Assembly (NCBI RefSeq): GCF_039522605.1
Contig: NZ_BAAADS010000006.1
Coordinates: 186,001 to 250,000, forward strand
Source of the DNA: Lentibacillus siamensis
Lineage (GTDB): Bacteria; Bacillota; Bacilli; Bacillales; Amphibacillaceae
Direction of reading: 5' to 3'
DNA length: 64,000 bases
Each line of letters begins with the position of its first letter. Within the stretch, counting starts at the first letter, position 1. Of the stretch, positions 1 through 8,884 are shown one piece after another. Under the pieces are notes generated by a model. It saw only the letters and a program-made list of their open reading frames with translations, was not told the origin of the DNA and searched no databases. A program made the translations under genes and the position numbers.

Positions 1-122
1 TGTACTCATTAAATTAGATTTCCCTAGTGCAATAAAATAAAAGCGATAACAATGAGAATAAATAATCACAGGTAGTGAATAGTAAATCCCAGCAGCTATT
101 TTTTTGGCAGATAAGAAAGATA

Positions 123-191
123 AAACTTTCTTACTGCATAAGTGCAACTATGGCTGTCACCCAAAGGCTTGGTGACAACCAAGTTTTCTAA
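123..191 (+). repeat. dispersed ~70-bp hairpin repeat, copy 1
   Basis: The element begins with TTTCTTACTGCATAAGTGCA, continues into a stem (GGCTGTCACC pairing with GGTGACAACC, with one mismatch) and ends in CAAGTTTTCT. Similar elements lie at 1863-1933, 36841-36912 (reverse strand) and 58205-58272, with a partial copy at 30604-30640. It is non-coding. It sits directly before the first MFS gene, followed by a more degenerate copy. Confidence 0.75.
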
Positions 192-262
192 GAAGTGAAG
201 AAAGGTATACATGCTTCTTCCTGCAAAAATAACCAGGCTTTGTGATAAGCCAAGTTTTCTAA
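192..262 (+). repeat. degenerate tandem copy of the hairpin repeat
   Basis: This stretch aligns loosely with copy 1: a CTTCTTCCTGCAAAAAT block matches the head of the element, and GTGATAAGCCAAGTTTTCT matches its tail. The stem is decayed. The end of the element is only a few bases before the ribosome binding site of the MFS gene, so it would lie in that gene's leader or promoter region. Confidence 0.45.
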
Positions 263-280
263 TGAAGGATGGGTCTTTTA

Positions 281-1501
281 ATGATAAAGCAGAGTGAAAA
301 GAAACAAGATTCACACGAGAAACGCTTGGCAATTATTTCACTGTCATCCATTCCATTAATTATGACATTGGGAAATTCCATGCTGATCCCTATCTTGCCT
401 GTGATGGAAAAGGAACTGGATATATCTAAACTTGAGTCAAGTTATATTATTACGGTATATTCAATCGTGGCTATTTTCTTTATTCCACTGGCAGGTTTTT
501 TGTCTGACCGCTTTGGGCGGAAAAAGGTAATTATCCCCTCACTTATTATTACCGGAGCAGGCGGGCTTGTGGCAGGCTGGGCATCGTACAGTTTGAGCGA
601 TCCATTTATTTGGATTTTGGTTGGAAGGATATTACAGGGGATTGGAGCATCTGGGGCTTCACCGATTGTATTGCCATTGGTTGGTGACATTTTTCGTGAT
701 GACAAAGAAGCCAGTGCTACGTTAGGTATAATTGAAACTTCCAATACGGTAGGTAAAGTGCTAAGTCCGATATTGGGTGCAGCTTTGGCTGCTGTCATAT
801 GGTTTTTGCCATTCTTTTCGATTCCTGTTTTTTGTGTGATTTCGGTTCTGCTTGTAGGATTTTTAGTGAAGAATAAAAATAATAATGAAGAACATACCAA
901 CTTCCGTGATTATTGCCAGTTGGCCAAAGATGCATTTAAGGAACACGGGAAATGGTTATGTGCGGTTTTTTTTATTGGTGCAATTCTGATGTTTATTTTA
1001 TTTGGTTTTCTTTTTTATTTATCCAGTATTCTGGAAGAGAAATATGATTACAAAGGGATTTGGAAAGGGTTGCTGCTTGCCGTTCCATTACTGGCTTTGT
1101 CCATTGCATCTTTTATTACCGGCCGGAAAATTAAGGATAATCTCGTTAAAATGAAATGGATTACCTTTATTGGCATTATTCTGTCCGGCTGTTCTGTTGC
1201 TGTTATCCCATTCATGGATCACCCGGTATATTTATTAAGCATTTTCTTGGTTTGCGGAACAGGAATCGGTATGGGACTGCCATGTCTGGACGCTCTTATT
1301 ACAGAAAGCATGGAAAAAAACGTACGGGGTGTGATTACCTCTATCTACAGTGCTATGCGTTTTATTGGAGTCGCATCCGGTCCTCCGGTTATCGCATTAA
1401 TGATGAAAGAAAATATTATCTGGATGGTCAGTTTGTTGACTATATTTGCGCTTGGGGCAGGTTTTCTCGCTTACCGTGGCATCAAACCTGAATCAAGTTA
1501 G
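281..1501 (+). CDS. MFS drug-efflux-type transporter (DHA1-like)
   Basis: This 406-residue integral membrane protein has about 12 hydrophobic segments, and the MFS motif A (GFLSDRFGRKKV) is visible near residues 72-83 in the loop between segments 2 and 3. The family exports small molecules, often drugs, by proton antiport. The substrate cannot be read from sequence. An in-frame ATG at 269 would add four residues, but the GAAGGATGGG ribosome binding site lies at a sensible distance only from 281. The gene stands alone: a hairpin repeat pair precedes it and a terminator follows. It resembles the Bacillus Bmr/YfmO-type exporters in size and motif, but I cannot name an ortholog. Confidence 0.85.
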   Translation: MIKQSEKKQDSHEKRLAIISLSSIPLIMTLGNSMLIPILPVMEKELDISKLESSYIITVYSIVAIFFIPLAGFLSDRFGRKKVIIPSLIITGAGGLVAGWASYSLSDPFIWILVGRILQGIGASGASPIVLPLVGDIFRDDKEASATLGIIETSNTVGKVLSPILGAALAAVIWFLPFFSIPVFCVISVLLVGFLVKNKNNNEEHTNFRDYCQLAKDAFKEHGKWLCAVFFIGAILMFILFGFLFYLSSILEEKYDYKGIWKGLLLAVPLLALSIASFITGRKIKDNLVKMKWITFIGIILSGCSVAVIPFMDHPVYLLSIFLVCGTGIGMGLPCLDALITESMEKNVRGVITSIYSAMRFIGVASGPPVIALMMKENIIWMVSLLTIFALGAGFLAYRGIKPESS

Positions 1502-1507
1502 TTTAAT

Positions 1508-1534
1508 AAGCAGTTTTTCTGCTTGCAATTTTTC
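1508..1534 (+). terminator. Rho-independent terminator of the MFS gene
   Basis: A short hairpin (AAGCAG, five-T loop, CTGCTT) begins seven bases after the stop codon and is followed by an imperfect T-rich tail. Confidence 0.5.
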
Positions 1535-1579
1535 TAAAGATTTAGGATAATAGAAAAAAGGAACAAGGGGGCATGTTCC

Positions 1580-1813
1580 ATGAAAAAACAAAAAGTTGTC
1601 TATCGTTTTTTGCCATATCAGGGGGGAGAACTCCACGCCAAAAAAGAAATTCCATTTGAACTGAAACTTTCCTCGCGATTATTATTGGATGAACTTTGTT
1701 TCAATTGGAATAAGGAAAGATTGGAAAAAGCAATCAATTCGTCCATTGATGCCGGGAACAAAGAAGCATTTATGGGTTTAAGTGAAAAATACAGACATTT
1801 TATTTGGGAATAG
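1580..1813 (+). CDS. small IDEAL-domain protein
   Basis: This 77-residue soluble protein has a second half (about residues 32-77) that matches the IDEAL domain pattern: LLLDELCFNWNKERLEKAIN, then SIDAGNKEAFMGLSEKY. IDEAL domains are short helical modules of Firmicutes, found alone (YozD type) or at the C terminus of YpiB. Their function is poorly known. AAGGGGG lies eight bases before the ATG, and a strong terminator follows the stop, so it is probably a single-gene unit. The charged N-terminal half has no motif I recognise. Confidence 0.7.
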   Translation: MKKQKVVYRFLPYQGGELHAKKEIPFELKLSSRLLLDELCFNWNKERLEKAINSSIDAGNKEAFMGLSEKYRHFIWE

Positions 1814-1820
1814 GTTATCA

Positions 1821-1849
1821 GCCTCACCTTGGACAGGTGGGGCTTTTTT
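1821..1849 (+). terminator. Rho-independent terminator
   Basis: GCCTCACC pairs with GGTGGGGC (one G-T pair) across a seven-base loop, followed by six T. It closes the IDEAL-domain gene. Confidence 0.8.
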
Positions 1850-1862
1850 AGCAGTTAAATAT

Positions 1863-1933
1863 AAAATTTTCTTACTGCATAAGTGCGACTAAGGCATTCA
1901 CTATAAAGCTTGGTGAATGCGAAGATTTTTTAA
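1863..1933 (+). repeat. dispersed hairpin repeat, copy 2
   Basis: The head TTTTCTTACTGCATAAGTGC is nearly identical to copy 1, but the stem is GCATTCAC pairing with GTGAATGC instead of the GTCACC/GGTGAC stem. Both arms have changed together, so pairing is kept while sequence differs. It lies between the IDEAL gene terminator and the next MFS gene. Confidence 0.75.
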
Positions 1934-1999
1934 CAGAAAATAAATCAGGTTCAGCAAAATATCTGTTATGCTTATTCGTAAGGGGGGATTCTTACACTG

Positions 2000-3289
2000 A
2001 TGACGAAAAAGACAAAAGTAAGCTGGATGATGTATGATTTCGGAAATTCAGCCTTTTCAACGACGATTATGGCAGCGGTACTGCCGATTTTTTATTATGA
2101 TGTTGCTGCAGCAGGCTTGGAAGAATCATTGGCAACCAGCTATTGGGGGTACTCACAATCAATTGCTGTGTTAATTGTGGCTGTTATGGCACCGTTTTTA
2201 GGTGCAATCAGTGACTTTTCAGCGGCGAAGAAAAAGTTCCTTCGATTTTTTGCCTTTATGGGGATTATTGCAAGTATACTGCTGGCATTTGTAAATGAAG
2301 GAGAGTACATATTTGCATCTATCCTTCTCATCGTCGGAACAATCGGTTTTTCAAGCGCCAATATATTTTACGATGCTTTTTTGCCCGAAATAGCCGAAGA
2401 AGATGAAATTGATAAAGTGTCGTCGAATGGGTTCGCATTCGGCTATATTGGCGGTGGTGTGCTGTTGGCAATCAATCTGATGATGATTTTAAAATACGAA
2501 ACGTTCGGGATGCCCAATGCTACTGTAGCAAGTCAAATTTCATTTGCTTCAGTTGGTGTATGGTGGTTTATCTTTTCTCTTCCGCTTCTTAAAAATGTTC
2601 ATGAGGAGAAAAAGACAGTCGAAAAACGGGAAAAATCCTACGCGGCGATTGGACTTAGCAGGGTTACTACCACATTTAAGGATATTAAAAACTATAAGCA
2701 TTTATTAATATTTTTGATTGCTTTCTGGATGTATAATGACGGCATTTCAACTATTATTAAGATGGCAACAATCTACGGGCGCGATATCGGGATTGGCCAA
2801 AATGCCTTAATTGCAGCATTGCTGATTACACAATTTGTCGGTATTCCATGTACGATTTTTTTTGGATGGCTGGCCAAAAAAATCACACCAAAGAGGGCGC
2901 TTTATATTACCTTGTACGCCTATTTGTTTATTGTAATACTTGGATACTTCATGTCTTCCGCGTTGCATTTCTACATGCTGGCGATATGTGTCGGCTTGGT
3001 CCAGGGCGGTGCGCAGTCCCTAAGCAGATCCATTTTCGGCCGAATGGTACCAGATAATAAGCATGCCGAATTTTATGGCTTTTACGGAATTTCCTCAAAG
3101 TTTGCCGCAATATTCGGACCATTTTTGTTTGCGCTTGTCGGACAGTTGACCGGATCAAGCAGACTGGGCATTTTCTCGCTTGTTGTCTTTTTTATCGGCG
3201 GAATCATTTTGCTGCGTTTCGTTAATATTGAGCAGGGCATGAAGGAAGCCCGAGCGGAAACAGGCAAAGTCGATGTAAAACCCGAATAG
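2000..3289 (+). CDS. yxiO: UMF1/Atg22-like MFS transporter (YxiO-like)
   Basis: This 429-residue membrane protein begins with the family signature region YDFGNSAFSTTI (about residues 12-23) and later carries GGAQSLSRSIFGRMVP, both typical of the MFS_1-like, vacuole effluxer Atg22-type family found in bacteria. The length is close to B. subtilis YxiO. In yeast Atg22 exports amino acids; the bacterial substrate is unknown. The start is an ATG twelve bases after AAGGGGGG, a slightly long spacing. The gene stands alone, with a hairpin repeat in front and a bidirectional-looking terminator behind, and is convergent with the phospholipase C family gene. Confidence 0.8.
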   Translation: MTKKTKVSWMMYDFGNSAFSTTIMAAVLPIFYYDVAAAGLEESLATSYWGYSQSIAVLIVAVMAPFLGAISDFSAAKKKFLRFFAFMGIIASILLAFVNEGEYIFASILLIVGTIGFSSANIFYDAFLPEIAEEDEIDKVSSNGFAFGYIGGGVLLAINLMMILKYETFGMPNATVASQISFASVGVWWFIFSLPLLKNVHEEKKTVEKREKSYAAIGLSRVTTTFKDIKNYKHLLIFLIAFWMYNDGISTIIKMATIYGRDIGIGQNALIAALLITQFVGIPCTIFFGWLAKKITPKRALYITLYAYLFIVILGYFMSSALHFYMLAICVGLVQGGAQSLSRSIFGRMVPDNKHAEFYGFYGISSKFAAIFGPFLFALVGQLTGSSRLGIFSLVVFFIGGIILLRFVNIEQGMKEARAETGKVDVKPE

Positions 3290-3300
3290 GATCTATTAAA

Positions 3301-3331
3301 GTCAGGACCTGCTTGTGAGGTTCTGACTTTT
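3301..3331. terminator. Rho-independent terminator
   Basis: GTCAGGACCT pairs with AGGTTCTGAC across a seven-base loop, with four T after it. It follows the YxiO-like gene. Confidence 0.75.
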
Positions 3332-3352
3332 GATTTGGTGACATGGATACGA

Positions 3353-3450
3353 GAAATCGCACATATCCCGTCCGGAATCGCACATATATGTTTAAATACC
3401 GCACATATGACCAATGAAACCGCACATATTAGTTTTGAAATCGCACATAA
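3353..3450. repeat. 21-bp tandem array, locus 1
   Basis: Five units of about 21 bp share the core CGCACATAT (reverse strand TATGTGCG), separated by variable stretches of about 12 bases. The array lies between two convergent genes. On the reverse strand it is open and would encode heptapeptide repeats of the form ICAxxxx, but there is no start signal and I regard it as non-coding. Confidence 0.85.
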
Positions 3451-3473
3451 ACTTTTTGTATCTAGCATTTCCG

Positions 3474-4391
3474 CTATACAATCGGATCGCTGTAGCGGTT
3501 TTCCAGGTTGAACTCGAGCGGTTTCCCTGTATCGTAGGAAATGTTGCCGATTCGTTCAGTCAGATTATTTTTTGTATGTTCATCCGGCGTTCGCCAATAT
3601 GTCAGCACTTCCGCCATAATTTCAATTCCTTCCGTTCGAGCTTGATTATACAAATCAATAAAGCTTTTCGTACTCGGCTCATTTGTGGCGGGGTGATACC
3701 ATGTTACATGGTTTAAATTCAGGTAATCAACATTATTTGTAACCGGCCGATGTGAATAGGAAGCGATGAATGATTTCATTACCCCGTTTTTCCAACCGTA
3801 TGGATCTGCAAGAATTTTTAATGCACGTTTCATATCTTTGTATGCTTTTTGAATGTATGCCTGTTTACTTGGTTTAAGGTCGGGAAAATATTTCGTGATT
3901 GTTGCATCCAGAAGATCGGCAATTTGCTTGTTGAGAACAGACCCAACATCAATTTCTTTATAAACGGGAACTTTCCATGTTTGTAAATTGCAGCATTTCT
4001 CCATCATTAATGTGTCAATCAATACTTCCAGCTTTTGATGATTACTGCCTTCATATCCTGCCCGGTAGTGAATATAGGGGTGGGCGTTTCTGTCCAGGAT
4101 ATGATGGGTGACAAATCCGAATATATATGCACGTACATGATTTTCAAAATTCCGTGCCTGTTCAATTAAATCAATCAGAAAGGCGCCGCATTGTTTCGTA
4201 TGTAAAGCCATTCCAATCTCGTGAACAGGTTCATCCTTAATCCATGGCCAAAAATTATAATAAAAAAAAGGATCAGGACCTTGTGAGCCCAGTTTCATAT
4301 AAGGCTCAAATTCAGAAAGTGCATAGGGATTATCAATAATGGCATCCACTATTTCTTCACTGAATAGCATATGTGTCCATATGTTTGGCAT
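3474..4391 (-). CDS. zinc-dependent phospholipase C family protein
   Basis: This 305-residue protein carries the histidine/aspartate pattern of the zinc-dependent phospholipase C fold: H7, GSQGPDPFFY with D40 (about residues 35-44), H57, H64, FVTHHILDRNAHPYIHY (about 93-109). That family includes B. cereus PLC and many uncharacterised Firmicute hydrolases. No signal peptide is visible, unlike the secreted toxins, so it is probably an intracellular or unrelated-substrate member. AGGAGG stands before the ATG. It is divergent from fumC and convergent with the YxiO-like gene. Confidence 0.7.
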   Translation of the reverse strand: MPNIWTHMLFSEEIVDAIIDNPYALSEFEPYMKLGSQGPDPFFYYNFWPWIKDEPVHEIGMALHTKQCGAFLIDLIEQARNFENHVRAYIFGFVTHHILDRNAHPYIHYRAGYEGSNHQKLEVLIDTLMMEKCCNLQTWKVPVYKEIDVGSVLNKQIADLLDATITKYFPDLKPSKQAYIQKAYKDMKRALKILADPYGWKNGVMKSFIASYSHRPVTNNVDYLNLNHVTWYHPATNEPSTKSFIDLYNQARTEGIEIMAEVLTYWRTPDEHTKNNLTERIGNISYDTGKPLEFNLENRYSDPIV

Positions 4392-4646
4392 TGTGAAATC
4401 CTCCTTGATAAGACGCCAAAATTAGAAGGTTTCTGTGAGTAAGCTGTATCCTGAAAGTATAAAGTTTTCTGTCGCGTCTTTCATATAATACGTTACTTTA
4501 TTGTATTATAAAAGAAAAAAGATTGCTATGGGGCGCTAAACAAGTACTATTTTGTGACTGACCCGTGGTTTCCGTTAACAATATGACGGATAATTTTGTT
4601 ACAATGTAAAAGGATATATTACTCATACATAAGGAGGAAACAGACG

Positions 4647-6032
4647 ATGGAATACCGGGTAGAAAAAGATACGATTGGTGAAATTAATGTGCCAAAGGAT
4701 AAATACTGGGGTGCACAAACCCAGCGAAGCAAACAGAACTTTCCAATTGGGGACGAAAAAATGCCGGCTGAAGTTATCAGGGCATTTGCTATTTTGAAAA
4801 AAAGTGCGGCAAAAGCAAACAGCGAGCTCGGTCTGCTCGATCAGAAGAAAGCCGAAGCAATTGCATACGCTGCAGATCTAATCATTGATGATAAGTTAAG
4901 TGACCATTTTCCGTTGGTTGTTTGGCAAACAGGCAGTGGTACCCAGTCAAATATGAACGTGAATGAAGTGATTGCACATGTAGGAAATAAATGGCTGGAT
5001 GAACAGGGCAGTGATTATTCCCTTCACCCAAATGATGATGTCAATAAATCACAAAGCTCCAATGACACATACCCAACCGCACTGCACATTGCAGCGGTAC
5101 TTAAACTGGAGGATACAGTGATTCCGGCGTTGAAAGCGTTGAAAAGTACGCTGAAGGAAAAAGTGGATGCCTATCAGGATATTGTGAAAATCGGCCGCAC
5201 ACACTTACAGGATGCCACACCGCTGACACTTGGCCAGGAAATCAGTGGCTGGCATCGCATGCTTGAAAAATCAGAAACGATGATTATGGAAAGCACGCAG
5301 CATGTGAAGGAGCTCGCGATTGGCGGAACAGCTGTAGGTACAGGGCTGAATGCAAATCCTGATTTTTCAGAAGCTGTATGTAAGGAAATTAATGTGATTA
5401 CCGATAAAAAATTTGTTTCTGCACCAAATAAATTTCATGCACTGACAAGTCATGATGAAACAGTTCATGCGCATGGAGCCTTGAAAGGACTTGCAGCAGA
5501 TCTGATGAAAATTGCCAACGATGTACGCTGGCTGGCAAGCGGTCCACGCTGTGGTATCGGTGAAATTATCATTCCGGCAAATGAGCCAGGCAGCTCCATC
5601 ATGCCGGGTAAAGTAAATCCGACCCAATGTGAAGCTGTTACAATGGTATCTGCGCAGGTAATGGGAAATGATGCAACGATTGGTTTTGCGGCCAGTCAGG
5701 GGAATTTTGAACTGAACGTATTTAAACCGGTTATTGCATACAACTTCCTGCAGTCCTGTCAGCTGCTTGCCGATAGCATGCTTTCATTTGATGAGCGCTG
5801 TGTACAGGGGCTTGAGCCAAATCATGAACAAATTGAAAAATATTTGAAGGATTCCTTAATGCTTGTAACCGCACTGAATCCGCATATTGGCTATGAAAAT
5901 GCGGCTAAGATTGCCAAAAAAGCATACCAGGACAATTCAACCTTAAAAGAGACCGCAGTGGAACTTGGGCTGCTGACAGAAGAAGAATTTGAAGAGTACG
6001 TGAATCCGAAAGAAATGACATATCCTAAGTAA
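4647..6032 (+). CDS. fumC: class II fumarate hydratase
   Basis: This 461-residue enzyme interconverts fumarate and L-malate in the TCA cycle. The fumarase/aspartase signature GSSIMPGKVNP is at about residues 315-325, the TGSGTQ substrate loop at 95-100 and the catalytic-region THLQDA at 185-190. Length is normal for FumC. An upstream in-frame ATG at 4596 exists, but AAGGAGG at 4631-4637 places the start at 4647 (MEYRVEKDTI). The upstream region (4484-4510) has an 8-bp inverted repeat TATAATAC/GTATTATA of unknown meaning. A terminator follows. Confidence 0.97.
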   Translation: MEYRVEKDTIGEINVPKDKYWGAQTQRSKQNFPIGDEKMPAEVIRAFAILKKSAAKANSELGLLDQKKAEAIAYAADLIIDDKLSDHFPLVVWQTGSGTQSNMNVNEVIAHVGNKWLDEQGSDYSLHPNDDVNKSQSSNDTYPTALHIAAVLKLEDTVIPALKALKSTLKEKVDAYQDIVKIGRTHLQDATPLTLGQEISGWHRMLEKSETMIMESTQHVKELAIGGTAVGTGLNANPDFSEAVCKEINVITDKKFVSAPNKFHALTSHDETVHAHGALKGLAADLMKIANDVRWLASGPRCGIGEIIIPANEPGSSIMPGKVNPTQCEAVTMVSAQVMGNDATIGFAASQGNFELNVFKPVIAYNFLQSCQLLADSMLSFDERCVQGLEPNHEQIEKYLKDSLMLVTALNPHIGYENAAKIAKKAYQDNSTLKETAVELGLLTEEEFEEYVNPKEMTYPK

Positions 6033-6041
6033 ATGGAAAAA

Positions 6042-6072
6042 AGCCCACTGCGCGTAGTAGTGGACTTTTTTT
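6042..6072 (+). terminator. fumC terminator
   Basis: AGCCCACT pairs with AGTGGACT (one mismatch) and is followed by seven T. Confidence 0.75.
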
Positions 6073-6079
6073 GAAATAC

Positions 6080-6194
6080 TGATAAATTGTCGAAAGTGAC
6101 CGTTAAAAACCTGAAAGTGGCTGATAAACCTCTAAAAGTAACCGATAAAACCACCAAAATGGCTGATAAAACCGCCAAAGCAGCCGATTAAATC
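6080..6194. repeat. 21-bp tandem array, locus 2
   Basis: About five units of 21 bp of the form AAAGTGGCTGATAAAcctct lie between fumC and the SASP gene. On the reverse strand the core reads TTTATCAGCCACTTT. The units differ mainly in the bases after the ATAAA block. Confidence 0.85.
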
Positions 6195-6292
6195 AACATC
6201 TCAGCATCCATATTTTAAGCAACAATTACCAGTAAAAATTCGTGATAAGTTTTGTGGAATTGCTAACAATATGGTTACAGGAGGTGATAAAC

Positions 6293-6496
6293 ATGGCTAA
6301 CAACAACTCAAATCAACTAGTAATCCCTGGTGCACAGCAAGCACTTGATCAAATGAAAGTTGAAATTGCTGGAGAATTCGGCGTGAATCTTGGAGCTGAT
6401 ACAACTTCTCGTGCTAACGGTTCTGTCGGTGGTGAAATCACGAAGCGACTAGTACAATCAGCACAACAGCAATTCAGTGGACAACAACCTAAATAA
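6293..6496 (+). CDS. alpha/beta-type small acid-soluble spore protein
   Basis: This 67-residue protein binds and protects spore DNA. Both family signatures are present: the germination protease cleavage region EIAGEFGVNLGAD (about residues 23-35) and the C-terminal GSVGGEITKRLV motif. The start at 6293 follows a perfect AGGAGGTGAT; in-frame codons upstream to 6242 lack a ribosome binding site. Two hairpins follow the stop. Expression would be forespore-specific (sigma-G) by family precedent, though I could not find a clear sigma-G promoter. The Asn/Gln-rich N and C termini are normal for the family. Confidence 0.97.
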   Translation: MANNNSNQLVIPGAQQALDQMKVEIAGEFGVNLGADTTSRANGSVGGEITKRLVQSAQQQFSGQQPK

Positions 6497-6536
6497 ACCC
6501 ATGGCCTCTAAGGGGGAAACCACCCCTTTAAAGCAA

Positions 6537-6562
6537 GAGGGAAGTCGCTACAGACTTCCCTC
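6537..6562 (+). terminator. SASP gene terminator
   Basis: GAGGGAAGTC pairs perfectly with GACTTCCCTC across six bases. A second, smaller hairpin (AAGGGG/CCCCTT) lies just before it at 6510-6528. The T tail is weak. Confidence 0.65.
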
Positions 6563-6622
6563 AAATTATATGGTTTACTATTGGTATTTTTTACACTTTA
6601 AGGAAGAGTATACATACTAAAT

Positions 6623-7720
6623 TCAGCGTATCCTCTGTTCGGTTTCAGCATCAAAAAACAGCGCTTTATTCATATCAAATGCCAGATTAACTTTTTCACC
6701 GCCGTTAATATCAGATCGGGAGTCGACGCGGGCAATGAAATCCTGATCGTCCATTTTTGAATAAAGATAGGATTCTGCACCCATTAATTCAGCAACATCA
6801 ATGACGGCTTCGATTTTTGTGTCCGGTGTGGAATTAACGAAAACAGGTTCGTCATGGATATCTTCCGGACGAATGCCAAGCACGATTTCCTTGTCCAAAT
6901 AGTTTTGTTCGCGTAGAACCTTCATTTTACCTTCTGGGACTTTCACTTTTGTATCACCCATTACAAAGTTTCCATCCTTGAGCCATCCAGATAAAAAGTT
7001 CATGGAAGGCGAACCGATAAATCCGCCAACGAACATATTTTCCGGTTGATCGTAAACATCTTTTGGTGCACCAACTTGCTGAATAATGCCGTCTTTCATA
7101 ACAACGAGCCTAGTGGCCATTGTCATTGCTTCTGTTTGGTCGTGCGTTACATAAATTGTAGTTGTTTGCAGGCGCTGGTGCAGCTTTTGAATTTCCGCAC
7201 GCATTTGCACGCGCAGTTTAGCATCCAAGTTGGAAAGCGGTTCGTCCATTAAAAAGACTTTGGCATCCCGAACAATCGCGCGTCCCAATGCCACCCGCTG
7301 ACGCTGACCACCGGATAGTGCTTTCGGTTTTCGGTCCAGGTATGCTTCAAGGCCTAAGATATTCGCTGCGTTATTAACCCGCTTTTCGATTTGATCTTTC
7401 TTGAATTTTCTTAGCTTCAAGCCAAATGCCATATTGTCATATACATTCATGTGCGGATACAATGCATAGTTTTGAAAGACCATCGCAATGTCCCGATCTT
7501 TTGGTGCTACATCATTCATTTTCCGGTCATCGATGTGCAGTTCGCCGTTTGTAATTTCTTCCAATCCTGCAATCATCCGCAATGTTGTTGATTTACCACA
7601 CCCGGATGGGCCAACAAAGACGATGAATTCCTTGTCATGAATATGCAAATCAAAGTCATCCACGGCAATTGCTTTTTTGTCATACGATTTCTGAATATGT
7701 TCCAAACGTAATTCTGCCAT
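6623..7720 (-). CDS. msmX: carbohydrate ABC importer ATPase, MsmX/UgpC family
   Basis: This 365-residue ATPase has Walker A GPSGCGKST (37-45), a Q-loop (VFQNYALYPH), the LSGGQRQRVALG signature (135-146), Walker B VFLMDEP (155-161) and a C-terminal TOBE/regulatory region of about 120 residues. MsmX-type ATPases power several different sugar importers in Bacillus, which fits its position away from any permease or binding protein. Downstream is the 6.6-kb intergenic region; upstream lies a PucR/CdaR-type regulator on the same strand. A cre-like site is near its start, consistent with carbon catabolite control. Confidence 0.92.
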   Translation of the reverse strand: MAELRLEHIQKSYDKKAIAVDDFDLHIHDKEFIVFVGPSGCGKSTTLRMIAGLEEITNGELHIDDRKMNDVAPKDRDIAMVFQNYALYPHMNVYDNMAFGLKLRKFKKDQIEKRVNNAANILGLEAYLDRKPKALSGGQRQRVALGRAIVRDAKVFLMDEPLSNLDAKLRVQMRAEIQKLHQRLQTTTIYVTHDQTEAMTMATRLVVMKDGIIQQVGAPKDVYDQPENMFVGGFIGSPSMNFLSGWLKDGNFVMGDTKVKVPEGKMKVLREQNYLDKEIVLGIRPEDIHDEPVFVNSTPDTKIEAVIDVAELMGAESYLYSKMDDQDFIARVDSRSDINGGEKVNLAFDMNKALFFDAETEQRIR

Positions 7721-7737
7721 TTTTTCTCCTCCATTTA

Positions 7738-7750
7738 TGTAAGCGTTTCA
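7738..7750. promoter_or_regulatory. cre-like sequence before msmX
   Basis: TGTAAGCGTTTCA resembles a CcpA binding site (cre) but lacks one base at the centre of the usual 14-mer. It lies about 18 bases upstream of the msmX start codon. Confidence 0.3.
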
Positions 7751-7853
7751 TTAATTGTATCGAAAAACTATCATCCGGGTAAATGGCAAACATGCACAAA
7801 GATAACCAACTTGTTTGTGCATGTTTTTACCGTGAATTTGAACAATTCCGCTA

Positions 7854-8729
7854 TTATGTTTTTACAGCGAGGATAGCGAGGTAAACGGTCATGGCCTGGT
7901 GAAACTGGCGTATGTCGATACCGGTTTTTTCGGCGAATTTGTCTAGACGGTATTGCAGACTGTTGCGGTGCAAGTGCATTTTTTTTGCAGTCACGGAAAT
8001 ATTCAAATTGCACGTAATGAACATCTCGATGGTCTTTAAAAATTCTTCATCATGCCTAAATCCCCCAAGAATTATCGTTCCAGCATCGTCGAGAAAATTT
8101 GGCTCAGCTTGATTCAGCAGGATATAAGGCACTGCTTCTGTATAGGGGATAACGGACTTTTCCGAGTGGGGGAAAGCACTACCGGCACCTTGGACAAGCA
8201 TCGCATATTTTTTTTTGACCTTTGTCAGTGAATCATGACAGGGGCCAATCAGGAACTTGATCTTTACATAAAGGTCACTCATGAGAATGTCGATAATTTG
8301 ATCAAATGAAAGATTGGGGTCTGGGTTTGTTTCAACAATGATCCCTTCATGCTCATTTCTCCAGATAATCGGAACTTTTCTTGCAAAAAAAGCCTGAATT
8401 GCCTCTTTAAAGGAAGCAGGCTCCAACTGGAATTTCGAAAAGGAAAAATAAATAAATCGGTATGGCGCAATATCCGTTGTATCAGGCTTATAGCCATCCA
8501 GTAGGTTATTCCATTGCTTTTCTTCAGAAGTCATCTCAGGAATGGTAACGTGGTACGGCTGCAAGAACGCACTGAGAAGTGTTAAATCTTTTTGACTCAG
8601 TTCTTCCTTAGCTATACCGATCAGCCTATTATCATCGGAACGGAACCAGTGATAATGTTCGGTTTTTTCTGTGGTAATATCTTCGAAAAAAATTAATGAA
8701 ATAAAAATTTCACGGAGCTTATTTATCAT
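7854..8729 (-). CDS. PucR/CdaR-family transcriptional regulator
   Basis: This 291-residue protein ends in a PucR-type helix-turn-helix: TCNLNISVTAKKMHLHRNSL, then QYRLDKFAEKTGIDIR (about residues 242-277). The rest is a weakly conserved sensor-like region. The family includes CdaR (sugar diacid regulator) and PucR (purine catabolism). AGAGG precedes the ATG at 8729; the longer open frame upstream has no ribosome binding site. It lies upstream of msmX on the same strand with a gap of about 130 bases, which suggests a link to sugar uptake, but the inducer is not readable. Confidence 0.75.
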   Translation of the reverse strand: MINKLREIFISLIFFEDITTEKTEHYHWFRSDDNRLIGIAKEELSQKDLTLLSAFLQPYHVTIPEMTSEEKQWNNLLDGYKPDTTDIAPYRFIYFSFSKFQLEPASFKEAIQAFFARKVPIIWRNEHEGIIVETNPDPNLSFDQIIDILMSDLYVKIKFLIGPCHDSLTKVKKKYAMLVQGAGSAFPHSEKSVIPYTEAVPYILLNQAEPNFLDDAGTIILGGFRHDEEFLKTIEMFITCNLNISVTAKKMHLHRNSLQYRLDKFAEKTGIDIRQFHQAMTVYLAILAVKT

Positions 8730-8884
8730 AATAATGCCTCTTTCCATCGTCTTTTTTCCATTATAGCAGGATACCGGGGTGTTAAAAACTGATTTTACGC
8801 CTATTGGCTGAACTCCGTATCGGTATACATGATTTCTTTCGTTTGATATAGTTGGTTTAGTTAAATTATGAAGGAGGATACAAC

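Noticed and set aside
442..900. 152-codon reverse frame inside the first MFS gene
   Set aside because: It is antisense to a clear transporter gene and has no family features; typical shadow frame.
3082..3468. 128-codon reverse frame with ICAxxxx repeats
   Set aside because: It covers array locus 1 and then runs antisense through the YxiO-like gene; no start signal.
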